Source: Cribrihabitans marinus (GTDB taxonomy: Bacteria; Pseudomonadota; Alphaproteobacteria; Rhodobacterales; Rhodobacteraceae). Taken from it: 64,000 nucleotides of DNA. The position numbers were made by a program, and so were the translations under genes. Where the stretch lies: the NCBI RefSeq assembly GCF_900109035.1, contig NZ_FNYD01000006.1:186001-250000 (forward strand), in the 5' to 3' direction. Below, in pieces: positions 42,924-52,008 of the stretch (positions within the stretch are counted from its first letter, which is position 1; every line of letters begins with the position of its first letter). The notes beneath the pieces were generated by a model, which made no database searches, had not been told where the DNA came from, and worked only from the letters and a program-made list of their open reading frames with translations.

Positions 42924-44290
42924 TCGGCGGGCATGCTGCGCGTGCCGGGGGCACGGCGGCCTTGGGCGATCAGGCTGCGGCGGGCGAGGGCGTAATTGTC
43001 CTCGTGCCCGCCACGCCGGGTGCGCCGGTCGTCCAGGATCGCCTCGACCGCGTCCAGCCGCCCGGCGCGCAGCCCGGCATCGATGGTCAGCCGTTCGAAC
43101 ACGTCGCGCTGGGCATGGCTGCCGCCGGCCAGCTGCATCGTGGGGCGCGCGGCGACAAGCAGGCTGAAGGCGCGGCCGTGGTCGCCGTCGCCAAAGGCCG
43201 CCAGCCCCTGCGCAGCGGCCAGTCCGGGATCGCCCATCCGCAGGGTCATGTCGCAGTCGGCGCGTCCGCCGTCGCGGCGGATCCGCGTCAGCATGCGCGC
43301 CGCGGCCTCGTCCCGGTCATCGCCGGTGAGCGCCAGCAGGTAATGCAGATCGGCGAAGATCAGGCAGCCATCCTCGGTGCGCGCCGCGCTCAGGTCGGCC
43401 AGTTCGCACCAGCGGTCGCCCACGTCGACGCCTTCCAGTTCCAGCCGCATCAGCAGCGAGGTGGCGTTCGAGATGTCGCGGTAGTCGTCGGTCCGGTCCC
43501 TGCGGATCTCGGCGTCATAGAGCGCCAGCACCGCGTCGATCTGGCCCAGGTCGAGATGCATAAGCGCCTTGTGCCACCAGACGTGGTAGCGGAAATTGTT
43601 GCAATGCGCCCAGGCCTCCTCGCGGCCGGCCAGCCAGTCGAGCCCGCGTTCGGCGTGGCCGGTCATGTCGTGCACATGCGCCACCGCATGCAGCCCCCAG
43701 GCATCGTCCGACACCATCCACAAAGCCTGCCGCCCCGCGATCTCGGCCTTGTCGTAGTCGCCGGTCTCCTCGAGCGCGAAGGCATGGCAGCCCAGCAGAT
43801 AGCCGCGGCCGGGATGATCGGGCGCATAGGCGGGCATCACCCGCTCGATCGACCGGCGCATGCCGGGGCCGTCGCCCAGGACAAAGCGGGTCGCGTGGCT
43901 CATCTTCATGGCCAGGGTGTCGTCGGGATGCGCGGCCAGCACCGCCTCGAAGCATTGCACCGCCCGGGTCGGGTTGCCCTCCAGCCAGTGCCGCAGCGCC
44001 TGCAGATACTGCGCCTCGCGCGGGGTCAGGGCGCGCGACTGCGCCGCTGTCTCGGCGCTGTCCAGCGCCTCCTGCGCCGTGGCCACGAGCTCGCGCCGGC
44101 CAAGGAGCATGAGAAACAATCCCTTCACCGCATGGCCCAAGGCAAAACCCGGATCGCGCTCCAGCACCTTGGCCAGATGGTCGGGGGTCACGGCGGCATG
44201 GGCCATGAAACCCAGCAGAACGCCATCCCAGTCCCGCGCGGCATCCGCGTGGGCCAGGCTGTTCATCTGTCCAAAAACATCTTGCTTCAT
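42920..44290 (-). CDS. TTC38-like tetratricopeptide-repeat protein
   Basis: 456 residues, all alpha. It resembles the tetratricopeptide-repeat protein 38 family: repeats such as GNPTRAVQCFEAVLAAHPDD, ALEETGDYDKAEIAGRQAL and HDMTGHAERGLDWLA, with WGLHAVAHVHDMTGH as a distinctive histidine-rich segment. No signal peptide or enzyme motif is visible. It is the first gene of the operon with opgC, opgG and opgH, overlapping opgC by four bases, so a link to glucan synthesis or its control is suggested but not known. Upstream is a 195-bp gap before the CoA-transferase gene, in which I see no clear element. Confidence 0.8.
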   Translation of the reverse strand: MKQDVFGQMNSLAHADAARDWDGVLLGFMAHAAVTPDHLAKVLERDPGFALGHAVKGLFLMLLGRRELVATAQEALDSAETAAQSRALTPREAQYLQALRHWLEGNPTRAVQCFEAVLAAHPDDTLAMKMSHATRFVLGDGPGMRRSIERVMPAYAPDHPGRGYLLGCHAFALEETGDYDKAEIAGRQALWMVSDDAWGLHAVAHVHDMTGHAERGLDWLAGREEAWAHCNNFRYHVWWHKALMHLDLGQIDAVLALYDAEIRRDRTDDYRDISNATSLLMRLELEGVDVGDRWCELADLSAARTEDGCLIFADLHYLLALTGDDRDEAAARMLTRIRRDGGRADCDMTLRMGDPGLAAAQGLAAFGDGDHGRAFSLLVAARPTMQLAGGSHAQRDVFERLTIDAGLRAGRLDAVEAILDDRRTRRGGHEDNYALARRSLIAQGRRAPGTRSMPAE

Positions 44291-44485
44291 GAAGGGTCCG
44301 GTTCCGATTCCGTGGCTTTCAACTCAAGGACTTAGCAGAGTGGTCGCACGGTCGTTACCAGTATCGGCGCCGCTCGCGCATTGGTGAAATGGCGTGTGCC
44401 GGCGGTGGCGGGAATTTCCGCCGATCCGCCCGTATCATGGGCGCTTTCTCGCCGATGCGGGACTTCGGGCCCTTCGGCCGCGTCG

Positions 44486-45679
44486 TCAGTCTTCCGGCTC
44501 GTCGAACGGATCGCTGCGCTGCAACACCGCGCCGGTATCGGCGCCAAAGACCGGCGGCGGCCTGCGGTAGCGCACCGGGGTTCTGGAAAATTTCAGCGGG
44601 TTGCCGATCAGCGAGACCGGGCCGGGGTCCGCGCGCATCCCGATCTTCATGTCGCGTGCCGCGACCTGTTCGCCGGAGAACACCTGGTCCAGCGTCTGCA
44701 CCGGCCCCACCGGCACGCCGCGTGCCTCGAGCGCCGAGATCACTTCGGCCGCGGTCATCGCGGCCAGCGCCGGGCGCAGCACGGCATTGAGTGCATCGCG
44801 GTGTTCCAGCCGGTCGGGGTTGGTGGCAAAGCGCAGATCGCGGGCCAGTTCGTCGCGCCCCAGCATGGCGCACAGGCGCGCGAACTGGCGGTCATTACCC
44901 ACCGCCAGGATCACATGCCCGTCCGAAGTGGCGTAGACATCATAGGGCACGATGTTGGGATGCCCGTTGCCGCGCCGTTGCGGCACCTCGCCCGAGGTCA
45001 GGTAATTCACGCCCTCGTTGATCAGCCAGGCCACCTGGCTGTCGACCAGCGCGATGTCGATCTGCTGGCCCTCGCCGGTGCGGTCGCGGTGGCGCAGCGC
45101 GGCCAGGATGCCGACGCAGGCATACATGCCGCACATCACGTCGGCTATGCCGACCCCGACCTTCATCGGCGCCCCCTTGGGCTCTCCGGTCAGCGACATG
45201 ATCCCGCCAAAGCCCTGCGCCATCAGGTCGTACCCCGGCTTGGCCGCGTTCGGGCCGGTCTGGCCATAGCCCGAGATCGAGCAATAGACGAGCCCGGGCA
45301 GATCCCGCGACAGCGTGGAATAATCCAGCCCGTATTTCGCCAGCCCGCCGGGCTTGAAATTCTCCACCAGGATGTCGGCCGCCGCTGCCAGCCGCCGGAT
45401 CGTCTCCTGTCCCTCGGGGGTGGCGATGTCCACCGCGACCGACCGCTTGTTGCGGTTCGCCGCCATGAAATAGGCGCTCAGGTCGCTCTGCCGGCCTTCG
45501 GCATCGGTGACATAGGGCGGGCCCCATTGCCGCGTGTCGTCGCCGCCCGTTGCGGGGTTCTCGATCTTCAGCACGCTGGCGCCCAGGTCGCCCAGAAGCT
45601 GCGTGCAGGTCGGCCCGGCAAGGATGCGGGTCAGATCCAGCACCTTGACGCCCGCCAGCGCCCCCTCAGATCCGCCCAT
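44486..45679 (-). CDS. CaiB/BaiF (type III) CoA-transferase
   Basis: 397 residues. The family catalytic aspartate is Asp151 in GYDLMAQGFGG, with KVLDLTRILAGP at the N-terminus and ENFKPGGLAKYGLDY before it. Members move CoA between carboxylic acids (formate/oxalate, succinate/mesaconate, carnitine). GGGAGG lies 6 bp before the ATG at 45679; an adjacent ATG at 45682 is possible. It overlaps the ThDP-enzyme gene by 14 bp, so the two probably act in one pathway. The substrate is unknown. Confidence 0.9.
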   Translation of the reverse strand: MGGSEGALAGVKVLDLTRILAGPTCTQLLGDLGASVLKIENPATGGDDTRQWGPPYVTDAEGRQSDLSAYFMAANRNKRSVAVDIATPEGQETIRRLAAAADILVENFKPGGLAKYGLDYSTLSRDLPGLVYCSISGYGQTGPNAAKPGYDLMAQGFGGIMSLTGEPKGAPMKVGVGIADVMCGMYACVGILAALRHRDRTGEGQQIDIALVDSQVAWLINEGVNYLTSGEVPQRRGNGHPNIVPYDVYATSDGHVILAVGNDRQFARLCAMLGRDELARDLRFATNPDRLEHRDALNAVLRPALAAMTAAEVISALEARGVPVGPVQTLDQVFSGEQVAARDMKIGMRADPGPVSLIGNPLKFSRTPVRYRRPPPVFGADTGAVLQRSDPFDEPED

Positions 45680-47282
45680 CATAAGCCTCCCGGTCGATTT
45701 CCGCCGCGATCACGGTGAAGCGGTCCGCCACAAGCGCCTGTTCAAGGGCCGCGCGCAGCTCGGTGCGGTCGCGCACGGTATGGCCGTGCCCGCCGAAGGC
45801 CCGGCCGATGGCGGCGAAGTCGTGGTGTCCGAAATCGACGCCGTGATTGGCCATCTGCCGTTGCCGCTGTTTCAGCTCGATCAGCGCAAGCGATGCGTCG
45901 ACGAAGACAAGGAAGATGGGGTTGTTGCCCATCTCGGCGGCGGTCGACAGCTCTCCGGCCACCATCAGGAACCCGGCATCGCCCGAAAACGAGATCACCG
46001 GTCGTTCCGGCGCGGCCAGTTTCAGACCGATCGCCATCGGCACGGCGCAGCCCATCGTGCACAGCCCCGACGACTGGATCAGGCCGCGCGGCTCGGTGCA
46101 GCGCCACATCTGGCTGAGCAGGATGCGATGCGCACCGCTGTCGGCGGTGGCCAGCGTGTCGGGCGGCAGCGCGGCACGGGCCTCGGCGATCACCGCGGCC
46201 GGGCCCCAGGCCTCGTCCTCGGGAAAGGCCTCGGCCAAGGCCGCCCGCGTGGCGTCGGGCCGGCCATCCGGCCAGGTCGCGCGGGCGGGGATCCCCTGTG
46301 CCAGCACCTCCAGCGTCGCGCCGGTATCGGCCACCAGCGAGACGCCGGCGCGGTGCATGTAGTGCGTGTTGGGTTCGGCGCTGACGTCGATCACGTTCTG
46401 CCGCGCGGGATCCCAGGCCTCGCGCCAGCCCGGACGCATCTCGATCGGGTCGTAGCCCAGGCAGAGGATCAGATCGGCCTCGGCGACCAGCGGCAGCAGG
46501 TGGCGGTCGGCCAGCGGCGACAGCCCGGCCGCGCCAAGGCAGAGCGGATGATCCTCGGGCAGCACACCCTTGGCCTTGTAGGTGGTGACAAATGGGATGC
46601 CGAAATGCTCCAGAAAGGCCCTGACGATCCGCGCCGATCCGTCGCGCGGCACATCCAGACCGATCACCGCCAGCGGCCGTTCCGCGTCTCGCAGCCAGTC
46701 GCGCGCCTGCGCCGCTTCGGCCCCTGTCGGCGCGACCGGTGCGGGGGCCGGCGTCTGCAGTGCGGGCCCCTCCACGCGCGCCTCGGCAACCGAGATCGGC
46801 ACATCCACATGCACCGGCCCGCAGCGGGGCCGCGTGGCCAGCATCACCGCCTTGTCCGCCACCAGCCCGGCACCGCGTGCCGTCAGGCGGAATGTGCCCT
46901 TGGTGATCGGGCGGAACACCGCGCCGTGGTCCAGCACCTGGTGGGTATAGCTCAGCGCCTCGTCCTCGTCGACGCATCCGGTCAGCACGATCATCGGCAC
47001 CCGGTCCTGGTGCGCGTTGGTGACCACGTTGACCCCGTTCATCGCGCCGGGACCGATGGTGGCCACCAGGATCGCGGGCGCTGCGTCGCGGTGATGCACC
47101 GCCTCGGCCATGAAGCCGGCGGCGTTTTCGTGCTTGGCCAGGTGAAACCGGATTCCGGCCCGTTCCAGCGCATCCACCAGCGTCAGCACCTCGCCGCCGG
47201 GCATCCCGAAGGCGTGTCGGCACCCGGCCTGGTAGAGCCTGCGGGCCAGCAGGTCGGCGGCACGGGGGGCGGGTTCGGACAT
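45666..47282 (-). CDS. Thiamine-diphosphate-dependent enzyme, acetolactate-synthase-like
   Basis: 538 residues with the three domains of the ALS/oxalyl-CoA-decarboxylase group: a Pyr domain with catalytic Glu52 (KHENAAGFMAEA), a middle domain, and the PP domain with the Mg/ThDP motif SGDAGFLMVAGELS. The cofactor-binding core is intact. It is not clearly ALS (the valine-sensitive catalytic subunit is usually longer), nor typical oxalyl-CoA decarboxylase; the joined CoA-transferase gene makes a decarboxylase or lyase of an acyl-CoA conceivable. Confidence 0.85.
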   Translation of the reverse strand: MSEPAPRAADLLARRLYQAGCRHAFGMPGGEVLTLVDALERAGIRFHLAKHENAAGFMAEAVHHRDAAPAILVATIGPGAMNGVNVVTNAHQDRVPMIVLTGCVDEDEALSYTHQVLDHGAVFRPITKGTFRLTARGAGLVADKAVMLATRPRCGPVHVDVPISVAEARVEGPALQTPAPAPVAPTGAEAAQARDWLRDAERPLAVIGLDVPRDGSARIVRAFLEHFGIPFVTTYKAKGVLPEDHPLCLGAAGLSPLADRHLLPLVAEADLILCLGYDPIEMRPGWREAWDPARQNVIDVSAEPNTHYMHRAGVSLVADTGATLEVLAQGIPARATWPDGRPDATRAALAEAFPEDEAWGPAAVIAEARAALPPDTLATADSGAHRILLSQMWRCTEPRGLIQSSGLCTMGCAVPMAIGLKLAAPERPVISFSGDAGFLMVAGELSTAAEMGNNPIFLVFVDASLALIELKQRQRQMANHGVDFGHHDFAAIGRAFGGHGHTVRDRTELRAALEQALVADRFTVIAAEIDREAYDGRI

Positions 47283-47350
47283 CGGTGACGCTCCGTCAGG
47301 GACTGTTGCGCAGATTGCGGAGGTGGCCGCCCGGCGCAAGCCCTTTCACG

Positions 47351-47839
47351 TCACTGTGAGGCGTCGACAGCATCCTGAGCCACCGTGGCGAACAGCGCGT
47401 CCAGCTCGGCGGCGATGGCGTCCAGTTCCGCGCCGCCCTCGTCCATGTAGGGCGAGAAGATCATGCTGGGCGTCTTGTAGGACAGGGTGGCCGAGCCGTC
47501 GTCATTCTCGGTGACATAGAACCGAATCGGCGCCTCGATCATCGCCGCGACCGACGTGCCGATCACCCGCACGGCAAAGTCGTTGTTGAACGCGCCGATG
47601 ATGCGGTTGCCGGGGATCTCGATCCCGCGCGCGGCGGCGGCCTTGGTCGGGCCGGCCTGGGTGACGACGACAAGCCCGTTTGCCTTGATGGCGCCGATCA
47701 CGTCCTCGACCAGCCGGTCGAAGGGCTTGTCGGTCAGTCGCACGACCCAACCGGCCCGCGGCTGCAGGTCGGACGCGCCGCCCAGAACCGGCAGCGAGAC
47801 AAGGGTCACGACGGCAAGCCATCTCAACAGTCGGATCAT
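47351..47839 (-). CDS. Exported DUF302 protein
   Basis: 162 residues with a signal peptide (MIRLLRWLAVVTLVSLPVLGG) and a DUF302 domain: LTDKPFDRLVEDVIGAIKAN, GNRIIGAFNNDFAVRVIG and APIRFYVTENDDGSATLSY. DUF302 proteins are small, possibly ligand-binding or dimeric, with no assigned activity. It is monocistronic between the ThDP and DapA-like genes, with 142 bp of featureless sequence upstream. Confidence 0.87.
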   Translation of the reverse strand: MIRLLRWLAVVTLVSLPVLGGASDLQPRAGWVVRLTDKPFDRLVEDVIGAIKANGLVVVTQAGPTKAAAARGIEIPGNRIIGAFNNDFAVRVIGTSVAAMIEAPIRFYVTENDDGSATLSYKTPSMIFSPYMDEGGAELDAIAAELDALFATVAQDAVDASQ

Positions 47840-47981
47840 GCGGGTCTCCACTCCGACTCCGGTGGTAGCGAACGACGGCGCCGGGCGCGAGGGCGGGCAG
47901 GCCACGGCCCCGACCAACTGGCGGAAACGCGCCGAAAGGGGTGGGAAATCCGCTCATGACGACCCGTGCCGCCGTAATCGG

Positions 47982-48935
47982 TCAGAGTTGCAGCCCGCAG
48001 CCCTCGAAGGCCCGGCGGGTCTCCGCCTTCTCGGCCTCGGTCAGCGGCAGCATCGGGAACCGGGTGGCGCCGCCGGTCTGGCCCAGCAGGTCCTGCCAGA
48101 ACTTGCCATGCGCGTGCGGCTTGCCCGCAGGCTTGGTGTCGCGGATCGCCGCGCGCACCGGCTCGAGGCTGTCGCGGACACGCCGCGCCGCGTCGAACCG
48201 GCCCTGAAAGGCAAGCTGCGTATACTCGTGCATCCGCCGGTCGCGCGCCGTCTGCAACAGGTAGGGCGGCGAGGAGCAGAGGTAGAGTTTCCAGCCCAGC
48301 TCCTCGATATTGTCCAGCCATTCCTCCTCGGACGCGGTCGAGACATGGATCCGGTCGCCGACCATGTGGCTCAGGCGCACATACATCTCGCGCGGGACCG
48401 AATACTTGATCGCCACGATGTTGGGCAGCTCGGCGATACGGGCGCACAGCTCGGGGCTCATCAGATAGCCGCTGTCGGGATGCGACCACATGGCGATGCC
48501 GATATCCACCGCGTCGCAGACCGCCTTGTAGTAGTTGAACACCGTCTCGTCGGGATCCTTGACGAAATGCAGAACCGGCGCATGCACGACGATATAGTCG
48601 GCGCCCACGTCCTGCGCATGGCGGGCCAGTTCCAGCACGGTGTCGAAATTCTGGTCCGAGGCCGACATGATGGTGCCCGCCGCGCTGCCGGTTTCGTCCG
48701 CCGCGATCTCGAAATTGCGTTTGCGCTCGTCCAGCGACATCGAGAAATACTCGCCCTGCTTGCCGCCGATGAACAGGCCGGCGATGCCGAGATCGTCCGC
48801 CCAATGCCGGATGTTGCGGCGGAACCCGGCCTCGTCAAAGGATCCGTCGGGCCGGAACGGGTTGAGCGCCGCGGCCCAGATCCCGCGCATGTGCTCGCGG
48901 GCGCGGTCCTTGGCGTCGAGGCGGGAATAGCGCAT
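47982..48935 (-). CDS. DapA/NAL-family lyase
   Basis: 317 residues, TIM-barrel class I aldolase. The Schiff-base lysine is Lys177 (NIVAIKYSVP). The glycine/serine-rich substrate loop appears as FIGGKQGEYFSMS. It is not the housekeeping DapA, since the usual GTTGE loop is replaced and the catalytic-tyrosine region reads GADYIVVHAP. Family members split sugar acids, sialate or hydroxy-keto acids. It begins where the molybdenum enzyme gene ends (one shared base), so the two likely act in the same catabolic route. Confidence 0.87.
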   Translation of the reverse strand: MRYSRLDAKDRAREHMRGIWAAALNPFRPDGSFDEAGFRRNIRHWADDLGIAGLFIGGKQGEYFSMSLDERKRNFEIAADETGSAAGTIMSASDQNFDTVLELARHAQDVGADYIVVHAPVLHFVKDPDETVFNYYKAVCDAVDIGIAMWSHPDSGYLMSPELCARIAELPNIVAIKYSVPREMYVRLSHMVGDRIHVSTASEEEWLDNIEELGWKLYLCSSPPYLLQTARDRRMHEYTQLAFQGRFDAARRVRDSLEPVRAAIRDTKPAGKPHAHGKFWQDLLGQTGGATRFPMLPLTEAEKAETRRAFEGCGLQL

Positions 48936-51046
48936 CACTCGGTCCTTTCGCTGGCCGACCGGATCGCCTGCCAGAGCGACAGGCTGGTCAGCGGCATTTG
49001 CAGGTCTTCTACCCCCAGCGGCGACAGCGCGTCGATGGCGGCGTTCAGCAGGGCGGCGGGCGCGCCGATCGTGCCGGCCTCGCCCAGCCCCTTGGCGCCC
49101 AGCAGGTTGGCATCGGTCGGCGTCTGCGTCGTGTGGATCGACAGCGGCGGCGTGTCGGCGGCACGCGGAACCGCATAATCCATCAGCGACCCGCTGAGCA
49201 GTTGGCCGTCCTCGAAATGCAGCGCCTCCATCATCGCCTCGCCATAGCCCTGCGCGCATCCCCCCGTCACCTGGCCATGCGCCAGCATCGGATTGATCAG
49301 CCGACCGGCATCGTCCAGGCACATCATGCGGTGCACCCGGGGCCTTCCGGTGTCGCGGTCGATTTCGAGCACGGCAAGGTAGCAGCCGTGGCCCCAGGCT
49401 TCGTTCGGGGCCTCATAGCGGATCTCGGCGGTCAGGGGCAGAGCCGCGCCTTCCGCGCGGCGTTCGTTGATCTCGGCGCAGCAGGCCAGCACGGCGCTGG
49501 CCCCGATCGGCGTACTGCGGCTGGCCAGCGCGCCGATGCCCGCGGGGCAAGCGGCGGTGTCGCCATGCAGGACGCGCACCCGCTCCGGTGCCAGGTTCAG
49601 CGCCTCGGCGGCGACCTGCGCCAGCGCGGTCTCGCGCCCGTGTCCCTGGCTGCTGCCGCCGGTCGCCACGACGGCGCCGCGCCCATCCAGCGTCACCCGT
49701 GCGCTTTCCCAGCCGGTGCCCGAGGGTTCGACATAGAAGCCCAGGCCGATCCCGAACAGCCGGCCGGCGCGCCGGGCCGCGTCGCGTTCGGCGCATAGGG
49801 TCCGGTATCCGGCCTTGTCGGCCAAGAGGGCCAGGGTTTCGGGATAGTCGCCGGAATCCAGCCGGCAGCCGGTTGCCGAGCGGTGCGGCATCGCGTCGGC
49901 GGGACGCAGGTTGCGCCGCCGCAATTCGACCGGGTCCAGACCGCAGGCGCGTGCTGCCTTGTCGGCCAGCCGTTCCATCAGCGCGCAGGCCTCGGGCCGT
50001 CCTGCGCCGCGATAGATCCCCACGGGCGGCAGGTTCGCCCGCTGCGCACCGGTTTCGATGTCCAGCGCATCCATCACATAGGGGCCAGGCAGAATGCGGC
50101 CCGCATTCCAGGCCGGGATCAGCGCCGAATTCGGCAACCAGGACCCCAGCGGCGCCTCGATCCGCGCCTTCAGCGCCAGAAAGCGCCCCTCGGCATCCAG
50201 CGCCAGCGCGCCCTTGCTGCGCAGCCCGCGCCCGTGGGTGGCCGACAGGAAATCCTCGCTGCGGCTGGCGATCCAGCGCACCGGGCGGCCAAGTTTGAGC
50301 GCGGCCCAGACCGCGCAGACCTCTTCGGGGTAGAGCGAGGCCTTCATCCCGAACGCGCCGCCCACATCCGGGGCGATCACCCGCAGCGCCTCGGGATCCA
50401 GCCCGAGGATGCCGGCCAGCTCGGTTCGGGCGCGGTGCGGGGTCTGGGTCGACAGCCAGACGGTCGCGCCACCCTGGCCATCGGGCGCCACGGCGATGCC
50501 GCGTGGCTCCAGCGGCGTGGGGGCAAGGCGGGGATGCGTGATCTCGACCTCGACCACTTGGGCGGCGCGCGCGAACCCGGCCTCGGCATCGCCGTCCGTC
50601 CACGACTGCGCGGCGGCCAGGTGATCCAGCGGCGGCGCCGCGTCCTCGTCGATGTCCAGCAGGATCGCATCGGCCGCATCCTGCGCCTGCGGGGCGGTTT
50701 CGGCCAGCACCGCGGCAACGGGCTCGCCCACCGCCGTGACGGTTTCCGCGGCCAGCAGCGGAAAGGGCGTCTCGCCGTTGCGCGGCAGGACCGGGTTCAC
50801 CGACAGCGCCCCGGTCTCGCCCAGGTCTGCGGCGGTAAAGACCCCGACGACGCCCGGTCCTTCGCACGCGCCATCCAGGTCCAGTTCGGTGATCCGTCCA
50901 CACGGCACCGGGCTGCGCAGAAAGGCCAGCGCCAGCGCGCCGGGCAAGGGGACGTCACCTACATATTGCCCCTCGCCGCGCAGAAGCCGGGGGTCTTCGC
51001 GGCGGCGCAGGGGTTGGCCGACCGGTGTGGCGTGTGTGTCTGGCAT
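48935..51046 (-). CDS. Molybdopterin-binding subunit of a xanthine dehydrogenase/CO dehydrogenase-family enzyme
   Basis: 703 residues, shorter than the usual 750-800. It contains the N-terminal (a/b hammerhead) domain (GQPLRRREDPRLLRGEGQYV) and the Mo-cofactor domain: APDVGGAFGMKASLYPEEV, IYRGAGRPEAC and the terminal GAKGLGEAGTIGAPAA with the catalytic-type Glu. No cysteine as in the CO dehydrogenase active-site loop is present. The 2Fe-2S and FAD subunits that should accompany it are not in the window. It is transcribed with the DapA-like lyase and divergent from the aspartate-dehydrogenase-like gene. Confidence 0.88.
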   Translation of the reverse strand: MPDTHATPVGQPLRRREDPRLLRGEGQYVGDVPLPGALALAFLRSPVPCGRITELDLDGACEGPGVVGVFTAADLGETGALSVNPVLPRNGETPFPLLAAETVTAVGEPVAAVLAETAPQAQDAADAILLDIDEDAAPPLDHLAAAQSWTDGDAEAGFARAAQVVEVEITHPRLAPTPLEPRGIAVAPDGQGGATVWLSTQTPHRARTELAGILGLDPEALRVIAPDVGGAFGMKASLYPEEVCAVWAALKLGRPVRWIASRSEDFLSATHGRGLRSKGALALDAEGRFLALKARIEAPLGSWLPNSALIPAWNAGRILPGPYVMDALDIETGAQRANLPPVGIYRGAGRPEACALMERLADKAARACGLDPVELRRRNLRPADAMPHRSATGCRLDSGDYPETLALLADKAGYRTLCAERDAARRAGRLFGIGLGFYVEPSGTGWESARVTLDGRGAVVATGGSSQGHGRETALAQVAAEALNLAPERVRVLHGDTAACPAGIGALASRSTPIGASAVLACCAEINERRAEGAALPLTAEIRYEAPNEAWGHGCYLAVLEIDRDTGRPRVHRMMCLDDAGRLINPMLAHGQVTGGCAQGYGEAMMEALHFEDGQLLSGSLMDYAVPRAADTPPLSIHTTQTPTDANLLGAKGLGEAGTIGAPAALLNAAIDALSPLGVEDLQMPLTSLSLWQAIRSASERTE

Positions 51047-51197
51047 TGGGCGGGGTGCGGTGGCTGCGGTTCGCGCCGATCCTGTGATCCAGAGGCAGAC
51101 GCGGCAAATCGTTTGATTGCATCTGGATATTGTGAATTACGATAGCACTTGCGGGCTGCTATATGGAATTGGCTTGGGGCAAAGCGGAGGGCACGAC

Positions 51198-51986
51198 ATG
51201 CTGGACATCGCGCTGATCGGCCACGGCGCCATTGCCGCCCATGTGGCGGCCCATTGCCCGGAGGGCGCACGGGTCGGTGCCGTCATCTGCCGGCCGGGCC
51301 GCGCGGCGGCGGCACGGGCGGCGCTGGGCGACGTTTCGGCGATGGAAGCTGTCGCCGACCTTCCGACCCGCCCCGGCCTGCTGATCGATTGCGCCGGGCA
51401 TGAGGGGCTGCGCGCTCACGGGCCCGCGGCGCTGCAATCGGGGATCGACCTGCTGACCGTCTCGGTCGGTGCCCTGGCCGACCCCGAGCTGGAGGCCGAC
51501 CTGGCCCGCGCGGTGGCCGAGGGCGGGGCCACGCTAACACTGGCCAGCGGCGCGATCGGGGCGCTGGACGCGCTGCGGGCCGCCGCCAGGGGCGCGGATC
51601 TGGAAGTGACCTATCGCGGGCGCAAACCGCCCGCGGGCTGGCACGGATCGCGGGCCGAGGAGGTGCTGGACCTCGATGCCCTGACTGGCGCGGAAGTGCA
51701 TTTCAGCGGCACCGCACGCGAGGCCGCCCGGCTCTACCCCAAGAACGCCAATGTCGCCGCCGCCGTTGCCCTGGCGGGCGCGGGCTTCGACGCCACCCGC
51801 GCCGTGCTGATCGCCGATCCGGAGGCCGGTGGCAACCTGCACGAGATATCGGCCCGGGGCAGCTTCGGCCGCTTTGAATTCCGCATCGAGGGCCGGGCGC
51901 TGCCGGGCAATCCCCGGTCCTCGGCGCTGACCGCGCTCAGCGTGCTGGCCGAGATCCGCCGGCGGCTGTCGGGGATCCGGATATGA
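51198..51986 (+). CDS. Aspartate-dehydrogenase-like NAD(P) enzyme
   Basis: 262 residues. The Rossmann fold starts MLDIALIGHGAIAAHVAAH, and the C-terminal half carries the L-aspartate dehydrogenase hallmarks YPKNANVAAAVALAGAGF, AVLIADPEAGGNLHEI and TLASGAIGALDAL. The family converts aspartate to iminoaspartate/oxaloacetate, or the reverse. GGAGG lies just before the ATG. With a LysR gene 22 bp downstream and the molybdenum enzyme gene divergent, it is probably part of a catabolic unit rather than NAD synthesis; the substrate may differ from aspartate. Confidence 0.85.
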   Translation: MLDIALIGHGAIAAHVAAHCPEGARVGAVICRPGRAAAARAALGDVSAMEAVADLPTRPGLLIDCAGHEGLRAHGPAALQSGIDLLTVSVGALADPELEADLARAVAEGGATLTLASGAIGALDALRAAARGADLEVTYRGRKPPAGWHGSRAEEVLDLDALTGAEVHFSGTAREAARLYPKNANVAAAVALAGAGFDATRAVLIADPEAGGNLHEISARGSFGRFEFRIEGRALPGNPRSSALTALSVLAEIRRRLSGIRI

Positions 51987-52008
51987 CCGGATCGGGCAGG
52001 AGCGGAAC

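Noticed and set aside
51047-51197. LysR box or -35/-10 pair in the divergent gap
   Set aside because: AT-rich patches exist (around 51127-51165) but no dyad with T-N11-A symmetry or well-spaced hexamers could be defended.
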